64,000 bases of DNA from Sinorhizobium fredii (GCF_002944405.1 NZ_CP024310.1:496001-560000), one strand, 5' to 3'; shown: positions 8,865 to 16,614, counted from the stretch's first letter. Translations and numbers: made by a program. Notes: a model not told the origin generated them from the sequence alone.

Positions 8865-9520
8865 TCGAGTTCACCATCTGGGACATCCTGCGCAACCTGT
8901 TGCTTGCCACCCGCTGGACGCTCCTGCTCTCGCTCGTCTCCTTCGTCGGCGGCGGCATGGTCGGGCTGTTGCTGCTCTTCCTGCGGATCAGCCGGCGCAA
9001 GTGGGCGCGGGCGGTGGCGAAATACTATATCGAGCTGTTCCAGGGGACGCCGCTCCTGATGCAGCTCTTCATCGCCTTCTTCGGGCTCGGCCTGTTCGGT
9101 ATCGACGTGCCGGCCTGGCTGGCGGCGGGCGTCGCGCTGATCCTTTGGAGCGCCGCTTTCCTCGGCGAGATCTGGCGCGGCTGCGTCGAGGCGATCGCCA
9201 AGGGACAATGGGAGGCCTCGGCCAGCCTCGGCATGGGCCGGCTGCAGCAGATGCGCTACGTCATCCTGCCGCAGGCGATGCGGATCGCCGTGCCGCCGAC
9301 CGTCGGATTCTCGGTGCAGGTGATCAAGGGAACGGCCCTGACCTCAATCATCGGCTTCGTGGAACTGTCGAAGGCCGGCACCGTCGTCACCAATGCCACC
9401 TTCCAGCCCTTCACCGTCTACGGTCTCGTGGCGCTCATTTATTTCGCGCTCTGCTGGCCCCTGTCCAAGAGCAGCCAGATCCTCGAAAGGAAGCTCAATG
9501 TCGCTCATCGAAATCACTGA
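8861..9520 (+). CDS. Amino-acid ABC transporter permease, second subunit
   Basis: A 219-residue multi-spanning protein homologous to the preceding permease, with YYIELFQGTPLLMQLFIAFFGLGL and the EAA loop EASASLGMGRLQQMRYVILPQA. It forms a heterodimeric channel with the 8193-8864 product. The start overlaps the upstream stop (ATGA) and its 3' end overlaps the ATPase gene by 23 bases, so translation across the operon is probably coupled. Confidence 0.9.
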   Translation: MIEFTIWDILRNLLLATRWTLLLSLVSFVGGGMVGLLLLFLRISRRKWARAVAKYYIELFQGTPLLMQLFIAFFGLGLFGIDVPAWLAAGVALILWSAAFLGEIWRGCVEAIAKGQWEASASLGMGRLQQMRYVILPQAMRIAVPPTVGFSVQVIKGTALTSIIGFVELSKAGTVVTNATFQPFTVYGLVALIYFALCWPLSKSSQILERKLNVAHRNH

Positions 9521-10223
9521 CGTCCGCAAGAGCTTCGGTGACAACGAGGTGCTGAAGGGCATCGATCTCGATGTCGCGCCGGGCGAGGTGATCGCCATCA
9601 TCGGCAAGAGCGGATCGGGCAAGTCGACGCTGTTGCGCTGCATCAACGGGCTCGAGACGATCAGCGACGGATCGATCTCGGTCGCCGGCACCCAGCTTCT
9701 CGACGACGAGGCGCATCTGAAGGCGCTGCGGCTGAAGGTCGGGATGATTTTCCAGCAGTTTAACCTCTTTCCGCATCTGACGGTCGGCGGCAATGTCATG
9801 CTGTCGCAGATGGTCGTGAAGAAGACGCCGAAGCCGGAGGCGGAGGCGATGGCTCGCAAGATGTTGGAGCGGGTCGGCCTCAGCCAGAAATTCGACGCCT
9901 ATCCGGACGAGCTCTCCGGCGGCCAGCAGCAGCGTGTCGCGATCGCTCGCGCGCTTGCGATGCAGCCGATCGCATTGCTCTGCGACGAGATCACCTCGGC
10001 GCTCGATCCGGAATTGGTGGCGGAGGTGCTGGCGGTGGTGCGCGAGCTTGCCGCCGAAGGCATGACGCTGCTGATGGTCACCCATGAGATGAAGTTCGCC
10101 CGCGACGTCTGTTCGCGGGTCGTCTTCATGCATCAGGGCCGCGTCCACGAGATCGGTCGGCCGGAGGAGGTTTTTGCCAATCCGCGGACGCCGGAGTTAA
10201 AGCAGTTCCTCGGGGCCCACTGA
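9498..10223 (+). CDS. Amino-acid ABC transporter ATP-binding protein (GlnQ type)
   Basis: A 241-residue ATPase. Walker A is GKSGSGKST, the signature LSGGQQQRVAIARAL, Walker B LLCDEITSALD, and the switch histidine lies in VTHEMKFARDV. Start at MSLIEITDVRKSFG follows GAAAGGAAGCTCA and lies within the 3' end of the permease gene. It powers the importer encoded from 7343. The operon converges with the cupredoxin gene, only 14 bases away. Confidence 0.93.
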   Translation: MSLIEITDVRKSFGDNEVLKGIDLDVAPGEVIAIIGKSGSGKSTLLRCINGLETISDGSISVAGTQLLDDEAHLKALRLKVGMIFQQFNLFPHLTVGGNVMLSQMVVKKTPKPEAEAMARKMLERVGLSQKFDAYPDELSGGQQQRVAIARALAMQPIALLCDEITSALDPELVAEVLAVVRELAAEGMTLLMVTHEMKFARDVCSRVVFMHQGRVHEIGRPEEVFANPRTPELKQFLGAH

Positions 10224-10237
10224 GGAGCCGCCGCGGA

Positions 10238-10555
10238 TCAGGGCCGCACGGTGATGCGGCCCTTCATGTTCGGGTGGTAGCGGCAGATATAGTCGAAACT
10301 GCCTGACTCCTTTAGCAGGAGCCGGCCCGATCGCTTTGCCGGAATGAGCACGTCGGCGCCGCCCTTCACCGTGGCGGTGTGGACGAGCGCATCCTTGTTG
10401 ATCCACTCGATCTCGTCGCCAGGCTTCGCCTCGATTTCCGTCGGCACGTAGACGAGACGGTCGATCATCACCTTTATGGTTTCTGCCTGCGAAGGAGCGG
10501 CGGTCGCTCCCAGCAACAGAGTTAAAAGGGCCGCTCGCACTCGCACCGCACTCAT
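10238..10555 (-). CDS. Small periplasmic cupredoxin (amicyanin/plastocyanin-like)
   Basis: A 105-residue secreted blue-copper-type protein. A signal peptide ends near PSQAE (residue 25). The type 1 copper ligands are visible: His59 (LVHTATV), Cys91, His94 and Met97 in ICRYHPNMKG. It probably carries electrons or copper in the periplasm. The ATG overlaps the stop of the DUF4142 gene (ATGA), and the two follow the ECF sigma gene and a candidate ECF promoter, suggesting an envelope or oxidative stress unit. The redox partner is unknown. Confidence 0.88.
   Translation of the reverse strand: MSAVRVRAALLTLLLGATAAPSQAETIKVMIDRLVYVPTEIEAKPGDEIEWINKDALVHTATVKGGADVLIPAKRSGRLLLKESGSFDYICRYHPNMKGRITVRP
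10240..10263 (+). terminator. Possible terminator hairpin at the convergent end of the ABC operon
   Basis: AGGGCCGC (10240-10247), an 8-base loop, and GCGGCCCT (10256-10263) form a perfect 8-bp stem just after the ATPase stop, inside the 3' end of the convergent cupredoxin gene. There is no strong U-run, so it could simply be coding sequence. Confidence 0.35.
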
Positions 10556-11076
10556 TTCAGCTCCGTCGCGACATGTTCGGCGTGCTGCTGATGACCCTGG
10601 AAGAGCTTCAGCCCGGTTTCGAGCAGGCTCTTGAGCTCGCCGTTCTGGGCCGCCGGAATCAGCATTGTTTCGAGCGCGCCATTGACCTGCTTGTGGTAGG
10701 CGACCTCGTGCTCGACATAGGCCTTGTCGAACTCGGCGCCCGTCAGCTTTGCCAGTTCCTGGCGCTTCGCTTCGGCCGCCTGCGACAGTGCCTTGCTGGT
10801 GTCGTTGTCTTCCGGCGTGACGTTCAATTTCTTGACGAGGTCGAGGGCTTGGCTGTTCACCGCCTCGTGGTCGCGCACCATCGTCTCGGCGAATTCGACG
10901 ACGGCCTTGTTCTTGGAGGTGGCGATCGCCTGTTTCGCCGCTTCGATGTCGAGCACGCCGGCCGTATAGGCGATATGGGCGATCTGCGGATCGGTCGGCT
11001 TGTCGGCGCCGAGCGCGCCGTTGGCGGCGAAGATGAGCGCGATTGCCGCTGCCGCGGTCGTCAGTCGGATGGTCAT
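10552..11076 (-). CDS. Secreted DUF4142 (ferritin-like helical) protein
   Basis: A 174-residue protein with a cleavable signal peptide (to about NGALGA, residue 24), then a mostly helical domain rich in Ala, Glu and Lys. The motif pattern VEFAETMVRDHEAVNSQALDLVKKLNV is characteristic of DUF4142, a ferritin-like family of unknown biochemical role often linked to stress sigma factors. Start ATG at 11076 follows GAGGAAAGGAACATCCC. A candidate ECF promoter ends 46 bases upstream, with the sigma gene immediately beyond. It likely acts in the periplasm with the cupredoxin. Confidence 0.87.
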   Translation of the reverse strand: MTIRLTTAAAAIALIFAANGALGADKPTDPQIAHIAYTAGVLDIEAAKQAIATSKNKAVVEFAETMVRDHEAVNSQALDLVKKLNVTPEDNDTSKALSQAAEAKRQELAKLTGAEFDKAYVEHEVAYHKQVNGALETMLIPAAQNGELKSLLETGLKLFQGHQQHAEHVATELK

Positions 11077-11121
11077 GGGATGTTCCTTTCCTCGAAGATC
11101 AAAAGGCGTTTTCGTTGACGC

Positions 11122-11153
11122 GCTTTGGATGCTTCGGCGGGCGAAACGTTCCC
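11122..11153 (-). promoter_or_regulatory. Candidate ECF promoter for the DUF4142-cupredoxin operon
   Basis: On the minus strand the -35-like GGGAACGTTTCGC is followed, after 8 bases, by GCATCCAA. The same two blocks with the same spacing occur upstream of the sigma gene (11865-11896). Conservation between the two sites, with divergent sequence between the blocks, supports recognition by the neighbouring ECF factor. Confidence 0.65.
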
Positions 11154-11155
11154 GC

Positions 11156-11836
11156 TTATTCGTCGGCTTCTATCGTTTGGCCGGAGATGCGGGCGAGGAC
11201 GGCCTCGGTCAGGCGCTCGCAGCGTTTCCCGGCGAAGGGGAAGGCATCGAGCAGGACTGGGCCAATCTGCTTTTCTAGTTGCTGCTTCAGCAGCTGGCGC
11301 GCCCGATGCAGCCGCGTGCGGACGGTCTCGGGGCGGAGCCCGAGCAGGGCGGCAGTTTCCTCGTTGTTGAGGCCTTCGATGACGCGTAGCACGAAAACGG
11401 TCCGGTAGGCGTCCGGAAGGTGATCCGTCAGCCGTTCGACAAGGTCGAGAATCTCTCGCTGGGCCATGGTCTTTTCCGGGTCGCTCGTGTTTGTGTTCAG
11501 CGGGAAGGCGATGATCTCCGCCTGATGCGATTGCCGCATGCTCTCGACGAGCGCCATCTGGCGCCGGCTCTTGCGCAGTCGGCCGAGCGCCTCGTTGATG
11601 ACGATGCGGGCAAGCCAGGTGGTGATTGCGGCGTCGCCGCGGAATTCGGCAAAATGCGTGAAGGCGCGTACATAGGCCTCCTGCAGCACGTCTTCCGCGT
11701 CATTGTTGTTGCGAACGATGCTCCGCGCGATCCGATAGAGCTTGCGGTTATGCGCCTGCATGACGGCGCGAAAGCTTTCGATATCCTCCGCACTGGGCGG
11801 GCTTTTCAGGCGATGGCGGATCTCAACGCTGGGCAT
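11156..11836 (-). CDS. ECF-family RNA polymerase sigma factor
   Basis: A 226-residue group 4 sigma factor. Region 2 contains DAEDVLQEAYVRAFTHFAEF and the -10-recognition stretch AAITTWLARIVINEALGRLR; region 4 contains the helix-turn-helix NNEETAALLGLRPETVRTRLHRAR. The start at MPSVEIRH follows GGGGAG; a longer in-frame reading upstream was rejected because it would include the promoter. A C-terminal tail of about 35 residues follows region 4. No anti-sigma gene is adjacent, so control may be transcriptional or by a distant partner. It probably drives itself and the downstream DUF4142-cupredoxin genes. Confidence 0.92.
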   Translation of the reverse strand: MPSVEIRHRLKSPPSAEDIESFRAVMQAHNRKLYRIARSIVRNNNDAEDVLQEAYVRAFTHFAEFRGDAAITTWLARIVINEALGRLRKSRRQMALVESMRQSHQAEIIAFPLNTNTSDPEKTMAQREILDLVERLTDHLPDAYRTVFVLRVIEGLNNEETAALLGLRPETVRTRLHRARQLLKQQLEKQIGPVLLDAFPFAGKRCERLTEAVLARISGQTIEADE

Positions 11837-11864
11837 GATCGGCTCCCCATGGTCATGTTGTTGC

Positions 11865-11896
11865 GCATTGGATGCCGCATCGCGCGAAACGTTCCC
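11865..11896 (-). promoter_or_regulatory. Candidate autoregulatory ECF promoter of the sigma gene
   Basis: Minus strand: GGGAACGTTTCGC, 8 bases, GCATCCAA, identical blocks and spacing to the site at 11122-11153. It lies about 30 bases upstream of the sigma-factor ATG, as expected for ECF self-activation. Confidence 0.65.
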
Positions 11897-11989
11897 AAAT
11901 GGCGGCATCACCGAATATAGCGCGGCGATGCCCCAATTCGAGCATCGCCGCGCGGGCCGTCTTCGAACATGCTGTGTGGAAAGGGCGAT

Positions 11990-12109
11990 CAAAAAGAGAA
12001 AGCCCGGCGCGGGAGGAGGTGCGCCGGGCTTTCGATCCTGATCGGCAACTGGGAGGAGGAGGGTCGCCGATCCCTCAATAGAGCTGGGAGGAGGAATGCT
12101 CTATCGATA
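11990..12109 (-). ncRNA. Cuckoo/CcsR-type small RNA with three CCUCCUCCC hairpin loops
   Basis: Three consecutive hairpins each display CCUCCUCCC in the loop when read on the minus strand: stems AUAGAGC/GCUCUAU (12078-12104), GAUCGGCGAC/GUUGCCGAUC (12040-12072) and AAAGCCCGGCGC/GCGCCGGGCUUU (11999-12032). In the second stem a G-U wobble pairs only on the minus strand, where the plus strand would have an A-C mismatch; this fixes the orientation. The last hairpin ends in a U-rich tract and is the terminator. CCUCCUCCC is complementary to Shine-Dalgarno sequences and defines a known alphaproteobacterial sRNA family linked to stress responses. Length is about 120 nt; the 5' end is inferred from the promoter. 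Confidence 0.82.
11991..12032 (-). terminator. Rho-independent terminator formed by the third sRNA hairpin
   Basis: A perfect 12-bp stem AAAGCCCGGCGC/GCGCCGGGCUUU followed on the minus strand by UCUCUUUUU. It is both the third CCUCCUCCC-loop hairpin and the 3' end of the small RNA. Confidence 0.8.
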
Positions 12110-12115
12110 AGTCAT

Positions 12116-12144
12116 ACAATAATGTTGCATCGCAGCAATTGCAA
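12116..12144 (-). promoter_or_regulatory. Candidate promoter of the small RNA
   Basis: On the minus strand TTGCAA (12139-12144) and TATTGT (12116-12121) are separated by 17 bases, about 12 bases before the first hairpin. The -35 is embedded in GGGCTTGCAA, which also fits the CTTG of heat-shock (RpoH) promoters that drive related sRNAs in Rhodobacter. Confidence 0.5.
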
Positions 12145-12291
12145 GCCCAAAATGCAAATTATTTTGTCTGACCGGTAAAAAATGATCTGTAACTGCGACG
12201 CCGATAGGGCAAGCGGCAGGCGATCCGTTTCAGCAGCTTGCCTTCGGGGCAAGCTGCGCCAGATTCGGACAGAACGAACGAGGAGGCGGCC

Positions 12292-12576
12292 ATGGCGGAC
12301 GAACGCAAGGCGGCTTTGGTGCGGATCACCGGCAGGGTGCAAGGGGTGTGCTTCCGTGTCTGGACGCGCGACGAGGCCGAACGCCTCGGACTTGCCGGCT
12401 GGGTGCGCAACGAAAGCGACGGTTCGGTGACCGCCCTGATCGCTGGTACTGGTCCGGCGGTCGACACGATGCTCGGTCGGTTCTGGAAGGGACCCCCGGG
12501 TGCCGCCGTCGCCAGCGTTGCGAGCGAGGATGCATCTTCCACTGAAGCGCCGGCGGGGTTTCGCATTACCCGCTAG
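12292..12576 (+). CDS. acyP: Acylphosphatase
   Basis: A 94-residue enzyme that hydrolyses carboxyl-phosphate bonds. The family motif is read as ITGRVQGVCFRVWTRDEAERLGL, with the phosphate-binding Arg after the glycine loop, and VRNESDGSVTALI, with the catalytic Asn. Length matches the family. The start follows GAGGAGG with six-base spacing; the longer upstream reading lacks a ribosome site. It stands alone, divergent from the small RNA. Confidence 0.9.
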   Translation: MADERKAALVRITGRVQGVCFRVWTRDEAERLGLAGWVRNESDGSVTALIAGTGPAVDTMLGRFWKGPPGAAVASVASEDASSTEAPAGFRITR

Positions 12577-12612
12577 CTGCGATGACCTTGGGTTGGGGCA
12601 GAGGGAGGCCGT

Positions 12613-12794
12613 GGGCAAGTCCCCTCCCCACAGGTGGGAGGGGCTTACCGCGGCGCGCCCGCTCCGCCTATCTCGACCTTTGCCCCAGAAGCTGTCAGTT
12701 CAGTCTATCGAGCCTTGCACTGACTGGGAAAAGTGGCGCGACATTGCGGCCAGAAAAGCCCCCCCCTTTGTGGGGAGGGGTTGGGGAGGGTGAA
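12613..12794. repeat. GC-rich palindromic repeats between acyP and pcaF
   Basis: Two short palindromes flank this intergenic stretch: AGTCCCCTCCCCAC/GTGGGAGGGGCTT around 12614-12646, and CCCCCCCTTTGTGGGGAGGGG around 12762-12782. They resemble dispersed rhizobial intergenic repeats. The second lies just past the pcaF stop and could also terminate pcaIJF. No gene is seen in 12577-12813. Confidence 0.55.
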
Positions 12795-12813
12795 AGCGGA
12801 GGGCGCTAAAGTG

Positions 12814-14016
12814 CTAAACCCGTTCCAGCGCTACCGCGATGCCCTGGCCGACGCCGATGCACATGGTGGAGAGCGAATAGCGTCCGCCCGTTTCGGCGAG
12901 CTCCAGCGCCGCGGTGCCGGTGATGCGGGCGCCCGACATGCCGAGGGGGTGGCCGAGCGCGATCGCGCCGCCGTTGCGGTTGACGCGCGGGTCGTCGTCG
13001 GCGATTCCGAGTTCACGCAGCACGGCAAGCCCCTGGCTGGCGAAGGCCTCGTTGAGTTCGATGACGTCGAACTGGTCCTGCGTCATGCCGAGCCGCGCCA
13101 TCAGCTTCTGCGAGGCGGGCAAAGGACCGATGCCCATGATGCGTGGCGGCACGCCGGCCGTGGCGCCGCCGAGAATGCGGGCGATGGGCTTCAGGCCGTG
13201 TTTTCTTGCCGCCGCCTCTGAGGCGATGATCAGTGCCGCCGCGCCGTCATTGACGCCGGAGGCATTGCCGGCGGTGACGGAGCCGCCGGCGCGGAACGGC
13301 GCCTTCAGCTTGGCAAGCGTTTCGATCGTCGTGGCGCGCGGATGCTCGTCCCTGTCGACGACGAGCGGCTCGCCCTTCTTCTGAGGTATGGTGACGGCGA
13401 CGATCTCCCGGGTGAGCCGGCCGTTCGCCTGGGCGGCCGCAGCCTTTGCCTGGCTGCGCACGGCAAAGGCGTCCTGGTCCTCGCGCGAGATTTTAAAATC
13501 TTCGGCAACGTTCTCGCCGGTCTCCGGCATCGAATCGACGCCGTATTGCGCCTTCATCAGCGGGTTGACGAAGCGCCAGCCGATGGTCGTGTCGTGGATT
13601 TCGGCGTGACGCGAAAATGCGCTGTCGGCCTTTGGCAGGACGAACGGCGCCCGCGACATGGATTCGACGCCGCCGGCGATCATCAGTTCGGCCTCGCCGG
13701 CCTTGATGGCGCGGGCGGCTGCGATCACCGCATCCATGCCGGAGCCGCAGAGCCGGTTGATCGTCGTGCCGGGGACGGCGACCGGCAGTCCGGCGAGAAG
13801 CGACGACATGCGCGCGACATTGCGGTTGTCTTCGCCCGCCTGGTTGGCGCAGCCGAAGATCACGTCATCGACCGCCTCCCAGTCGACCGAAGCATTGCGC
13901 TCGGCAAGCGCCTTCAGCGGGATGGCGCCGAGGTCGTCGGGGCGCACAGAGGAGAGCGAACCGCCGAAGCGGCCGATCGGGGTGCGAATGTAATCGCAGA
14001 TATAAGTGTCGCGCAT
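12814..14016 (-). CDS. pcaF: Beta-ketoadipyl-CoA thiolase
   Basis: A 400-residue thiolase that cleaves beta-ketoadipyl-CoA to succinyl-CoA and acetyl-CoA, the last step of the beta-ketoadipate pathway. The acylated Cys is in NRLCGSGMDAV; GGAIALGHPLGMSGAR holds the catalytic His and CIGVGQG the second Cys. The N-terminus (YICDYIRTPIGRFGGSLSSVRPDDL) is typical of PcaF/PaaJ rather than biosynthetic acetyl-CoA acetyltransferases. It follows pcaI and pcaJ with a one-base overlap (TGATG), which fixes the role. Confidence 0.93.
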   Translation of the reverse strand: MRDTYICDYIRTPIGRFGGSLSSVRPDDLGAIPLKALAERNASVDWEAVDDVIFGCANQAGEDNRNVARMSSLLAGLPVAVPGTTINRLCGSGMDAVIAAARAIKAGEAELMIAGGVESMSRAPFVLPKADSAFSRHAEIHDTTIGWRFVNPLMKAQYGVDSMPETGENVAEDFKISREDQDAFAVRSQAKAAAAQANGRLTREIVAVTIPQKKGEPLVVDRDEHPRATTIETLAKLKAPFRAGGSVTAGNASGVNDGAAALIIASEAAARKHGLKPIARILGGATAGVPPRIMGIGPLPASQKLMARLGMTQDQFDVIELNEAFASQGLAVLRELGIADDDPRVNRNGGAIALGHPLGMSGARITGTAALELAETGGRYSLSTMCIGVGQGIAVALERV

Positions 14017-14807
14017 CAGGCGGCCTCCTTGCCCGGCCCGGTGCCCTCATGGGCCTTCTTGGTGCGGGCGTTGATGTCGCGCAGCACCGAGAGCTCCGTC
14101 TCGGTCGGCGCAGGGGTTTCGATAACGGTCTCGGCGAATTTAATCGGCCAGGCGCAATTCTCGACGATCCGCTCGCGGCTGACGCCCGGATGGATCGAGA
14201 CGACGGTCAGTTCCTTCGTCTCCGAATCCGGCTCGAGGATGCACAGATCAGTGATGACGCGCGTTGGCCCCTTGGTCTTCAGGCCGAGTTTTTCGCGGGT
14301 GTTGCCGCCCTCGCCATGGCCCATCGAGGTGACGAAGGGGAGCTTCTCGACGAAGCCGCGCTTCGAAAGCGCCATGGTGATGAAGATGCGGCCGCAATTG
14401 GAGGCGATCTCCGGCGCGCCGCCGCCGCCCGGCAGGCGGACCTTTGGGTGGTCGTAGGGGCCGACGACGGTGGTGTTGAGATTGGCGAAGCGGTCGATCT
14501 GCGCACCGCCGAGGAAGCCGGTCGTGATGCGGCCACCCTGTAGCCAATAGCGGAACATTTCCGAAACCGAGACGGTGAAGAGCGCGGTATCGCAGAGCTC
14601 GCCGTCGCCGATCGACAGCGGCAGCACGTCCGGCTTTGTGCCGACGGTGCCGCTCTCGTAGATCAGCGTGATGCCCGGCGCATGCGTCAGCCGGGCGACG
14701 TTGCAGGCGGCCGAAGGCGCCCCGATGCCGACGAAGCAGACGTCGTCGTTGGAAAGTTCGCGCGCCGCGGCGATGGTCATCATTTCAGTGGGGGTGAAAT
14801 CCGTCAT
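14016..14807 (-). CDS. pcaJ: 3-oxoadipate CoA-transferase beta subunit
   Basis: A 263-residue subunit of the enzyme transferring CoA from succinyl-CoA to beta-ketoadipate. The family stretch IYESGTVGTKPDVLP holds the catalytic glutamate (Glu-Ser-Gly); LPGGGGAPEIASNCGRIFI is also typical. Start at MTDFTPTEMM follows GAGGAGGCAAGG; a longer in-frame reading runs back into pcaI and was rejected. Ten bases separate it from pcaI. Confidence 0.92.
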   Translation of the reverse strand: MTDFTPTEMMTIAAARELSNDDVCFVGIGAPSAACNVARLTHAPGITLIYESGTVGTKPDVLPLSIGDGELCDTALFTVSVSEMFRYWLQGGRITTGFLGGAQIDRFANLNTTVVGPYDHPKVRLPGGGGAPEIASNCGRIFITMALSKRGFVEKLPFVTSMGHGEGGNTREKLGLKTKGPTRVITDLCILEPDSETKELTVVSIHPGVSRERIVENCAWPIKFAETVIETPAPTETELSVLRDINARTKKAHEGTGPGKEAA

Positions 14808-14817
14808 CCTTGCCTCC

Positions 14818-15678
14818 TCAAGCGACCTTGGCCGCAGTCTTCGCGGCATGGCGGGCGTAGTCTTCGGGCCGAGCGTCGAGCACGTTTTCCTTAATCCAGG
14901 CCGTGAACGTCTCCCGGTCTCGTGCGATCTCGTCCCAGCGTATGTAAAAGGCATTCGACCGCGGATAGTAGCCATGCGCGTAGGAGGGGAAGGCGCCGCC
15001 CGGCACATGGGTGACGGCCGTCACCGCCCAGGTCGGCAGTACGACGGAATTGGGAGAGGGCGGCGAGAGTTCGTCGACGATCTCCTCGACGGTGACGATC
15101 GAGCGCCTGGCGGCAAGCACCGCCTCCTTCTGGACGCCGACGATGCCTTCGAGCAGGACGTTGCCTTTGCGGTCCGCGCGCTGCGCGTGGATGATCGTCA
15201 CGTCCGGCCGGATCGCCGGCACTGCAGCCAGAACTTCGCCGGTGAAGGGGCAGGTCACGCTTTTGATGTTCGGGTTCACCTTCGGCAGGTCGGCGCCGAT
15301 ATAGCCGCGCAGCATGGCGAAGGGCAGGTTTGCGGCGCCCGCCTCATAGGCGTTCGCCATCGCCGCATGCGAGTGCTCCTCGATCTCGAGTGGCCGCGGC
15401 CATTGGTTCTCGACCGCATCGCGGAATCGGTGCAGCGAGCCGACGCCCGGATTGCCGCCCCAGGAGAACTTCATGCCCCGCGCGGCACCGACACCGATGA
15501 GCTGGTCATAAAGAATGTCCGGCGTCATGCGGACGAGGAACAGATCCTTTCTACCCTGGCGGATCACCTCGTGCCCGGCGGCATAGGGGATCAAGTGTGT
15601 GAATCCCTCCATGGCGACGGTATCACCGTCGCGGACATTCTCCGCCACCGCCTCGGCGAGCGACATTATGCGAGCCAT
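14818..15678 (-). CDS. pcaI: 3-oxoadipate CoA-transferase alpha subunit
   Basis: A 286-residue alpha subunit, partner of PcaJ. The CoA-transferase I pattern is seen in VRDGDTVAMEGFTHLIPYAAG and IGADLPKVNPNIKSVTCPFTGE. First gene of pcaIJF, transcribed away from pcaR across a region with two PcaR-type operator half-palindromes. Its start follows AGAGGAGGAGTTGC. Confidence 0.92.
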   Translation of the reverse strand: MARIMSLAEAVAENVRDGDTVAMEGFTHLIPYAAGHEVIRQGRKDLFLVRMTPDILYDQLIGVGAARGMKFSWGGNPGVGSLHRFRDAVENQWPRPLEIEEHSHAAMANAYEAGAANLPFAMLRGYIGADLPKVNPNIKSVTCPFTGEVLAAVPAIRPDVTIIHAQRADRKGNVLLEGIVGVQKEAVLAARRSIVTVEEIVDELSPPSPNSVVLPTWAVTAVTHVPGGAFPSYAHGYYPRSNAFYIRWDEIARDRETFTAWIKENVLDARPEDYARHAAKTAAKVA

Positions 15679-15793
15679 GCAACTCCTCCTCTCTTAGCCG
15701 GCCGGCAATACCTTGCGAGTGGCAAGCTCCGTTGCCCGGCAGCGGCGACTGCCGGGGAATAAGCGCCTCTTTCCGCCAACCGTCAAATATTTT

Positions 15794-15826
15794 GTGCGAT
15801 ATTTGACATTTGTTCGCATATCGCAC
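15794..15826. promoter_or_regulatory. PcaR operators between pcaI and pcaR
   Basis: GTTCGCATATCGCAC (15812-15826) closely matches the 15-base PcaR site known from Pseudomonas (GTTCGATAATCGCAC). An inverted second copy, GTGCGATATTTGAC (15794-15807), lies alongside, so the block reads TTTGTGCGATAT...ATATCGCACAAA. It sits about 115 bases before pcaI and 32 before pcaR, suitable for control of both. Confidence 0.8.
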
Positions 15827-15858
15827 AAACTACGGCTGATCTGAATGAGGGAAGAATT

Positions 15859-16614
15859 ATGCGGGAAACGGATTTCGTCAGCGGTTTTGCGCGCGGCTTG
15901 AAGGTGATCGAGGCCTTCGGCGAGACGCAGCCGCGACTGTCGATCGCCGAGGCATCGAAGCTCACCGGCCTCGACCGCGCCACGGTCCGGCGCTCGCTGC
16001 TGACGCTATCGGAACTCGGCTATGCCGATTACGACGGCAAATTCTTTAGTCTCACGCCGAGGGTCCTAAGGCTCGGCCACGCCTATCTCTCGGCGACGCC
16101 GCTGCCGGCGATCGTCCAGCCTCATCTCGACCAGCTCGCGGAAAAGGCGGGGCAGAGCGCCTCGGCCTCCGTCCTCGACGGCACCGAGGTGGTCTACATC
16201 GCCCGCGCCTCGCAGCGCCGGGTAATGTCGATCAACCTGATGCCCGGCTCACGGCTGCCCGCCTATTGCGCCTCGATGGGAAGGGTGCTGCTTGCTGCCC
16301 TCCCTGAGAGCGAGGCACGCGAAATCCTGGCGCGCACGGAACTCAAAGCCAACACGCCGCGCACGAAAACTGATCCGGAGGAATTGATGGCGGAGCTCCG
16401 CAGGGTTCGCGAGCAGGGCTATGCGATCATCGATCAGGAACTGGAGCTCGGGCTGTGTTCGATCGCGGTTCCGCTGATGAACGCGCGTGGGCAGGTGGTC
16501 GCCGCGCTCAATATCGGCGCGCCTGCCGCCCATGTGGCGGTGGCTGAACTCGCGGAACGGTATTTGCCTCTGCTCAAGGAGACGCAGTCGGCACTCCGGC
16601 CGCTGGTGCAATAG
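15859..16614 (+). CDS. pcaR: IclR-family regulator of the beta-ketoadipate pathway
   Basis: A 251-residue IclR protein. The N-terminal helix-turn-helix is RLSIAEASKLTGLDRATVRRSLLTLSELGY (about 26-55); the C-terminal effector domain contains YIARASQRRVMSINLMPGSRLPAYCASMGRVLLAALP. The strong match to the PcaR/PobR branch, the divergent pcaIJF operon and the PcaR-like operator support activation of pcaIJF with beta-ketoadipate as effector, as in relatives. ATG 15859 follows GAGGGAAGAATT. Confidence 0.92.
   Translation: MRETDFVSGFARGLKVIEAFGETQPRLSIAEASKLTGLDRATVRRSLLTLSELGYADYDGKFFSLTPRVLRLGHAYLSATPLPAIVQPHLDQLAEKAGQSASASVLDGTEVVYIARASQRRVMSINLMPGSRLPAYCASMGRVLLAALPESEAREILARTELKANTPRTKTDPEELMAELRRVREQGYAIIDQELELGLCSIAVPLMNARGQVVAALNIGAPAAHVAVAELAERYLPLLKETQSALRPLVQ

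Noticed and set aside
7343..10223. Ectoine-type (ehu) identity for the ABC transporter
   Set aside because: No ectoine-degradation (eut) genes accompany it, and the neighbouring aminotransferase/dehydrogenase operon suggests a different ligand, so it was left as a generic amino-acid transporter.
11999..12104. Plus-strand reading of the three hairpins with GGGAGGAGG loops
   Set aside because: One stem has an A-C mismatch on the plus strand but a G-U pair on the minus strand, and the U-tract follows the hairpin only on the minus strand.
12238..12576. Longer acylphosphatase with an N-terminal extension
   Set aside because: The extension is low-complexity and lacks a ribosome site, whereas ATG 12292 has GAGGAGG and gives the normal family length.
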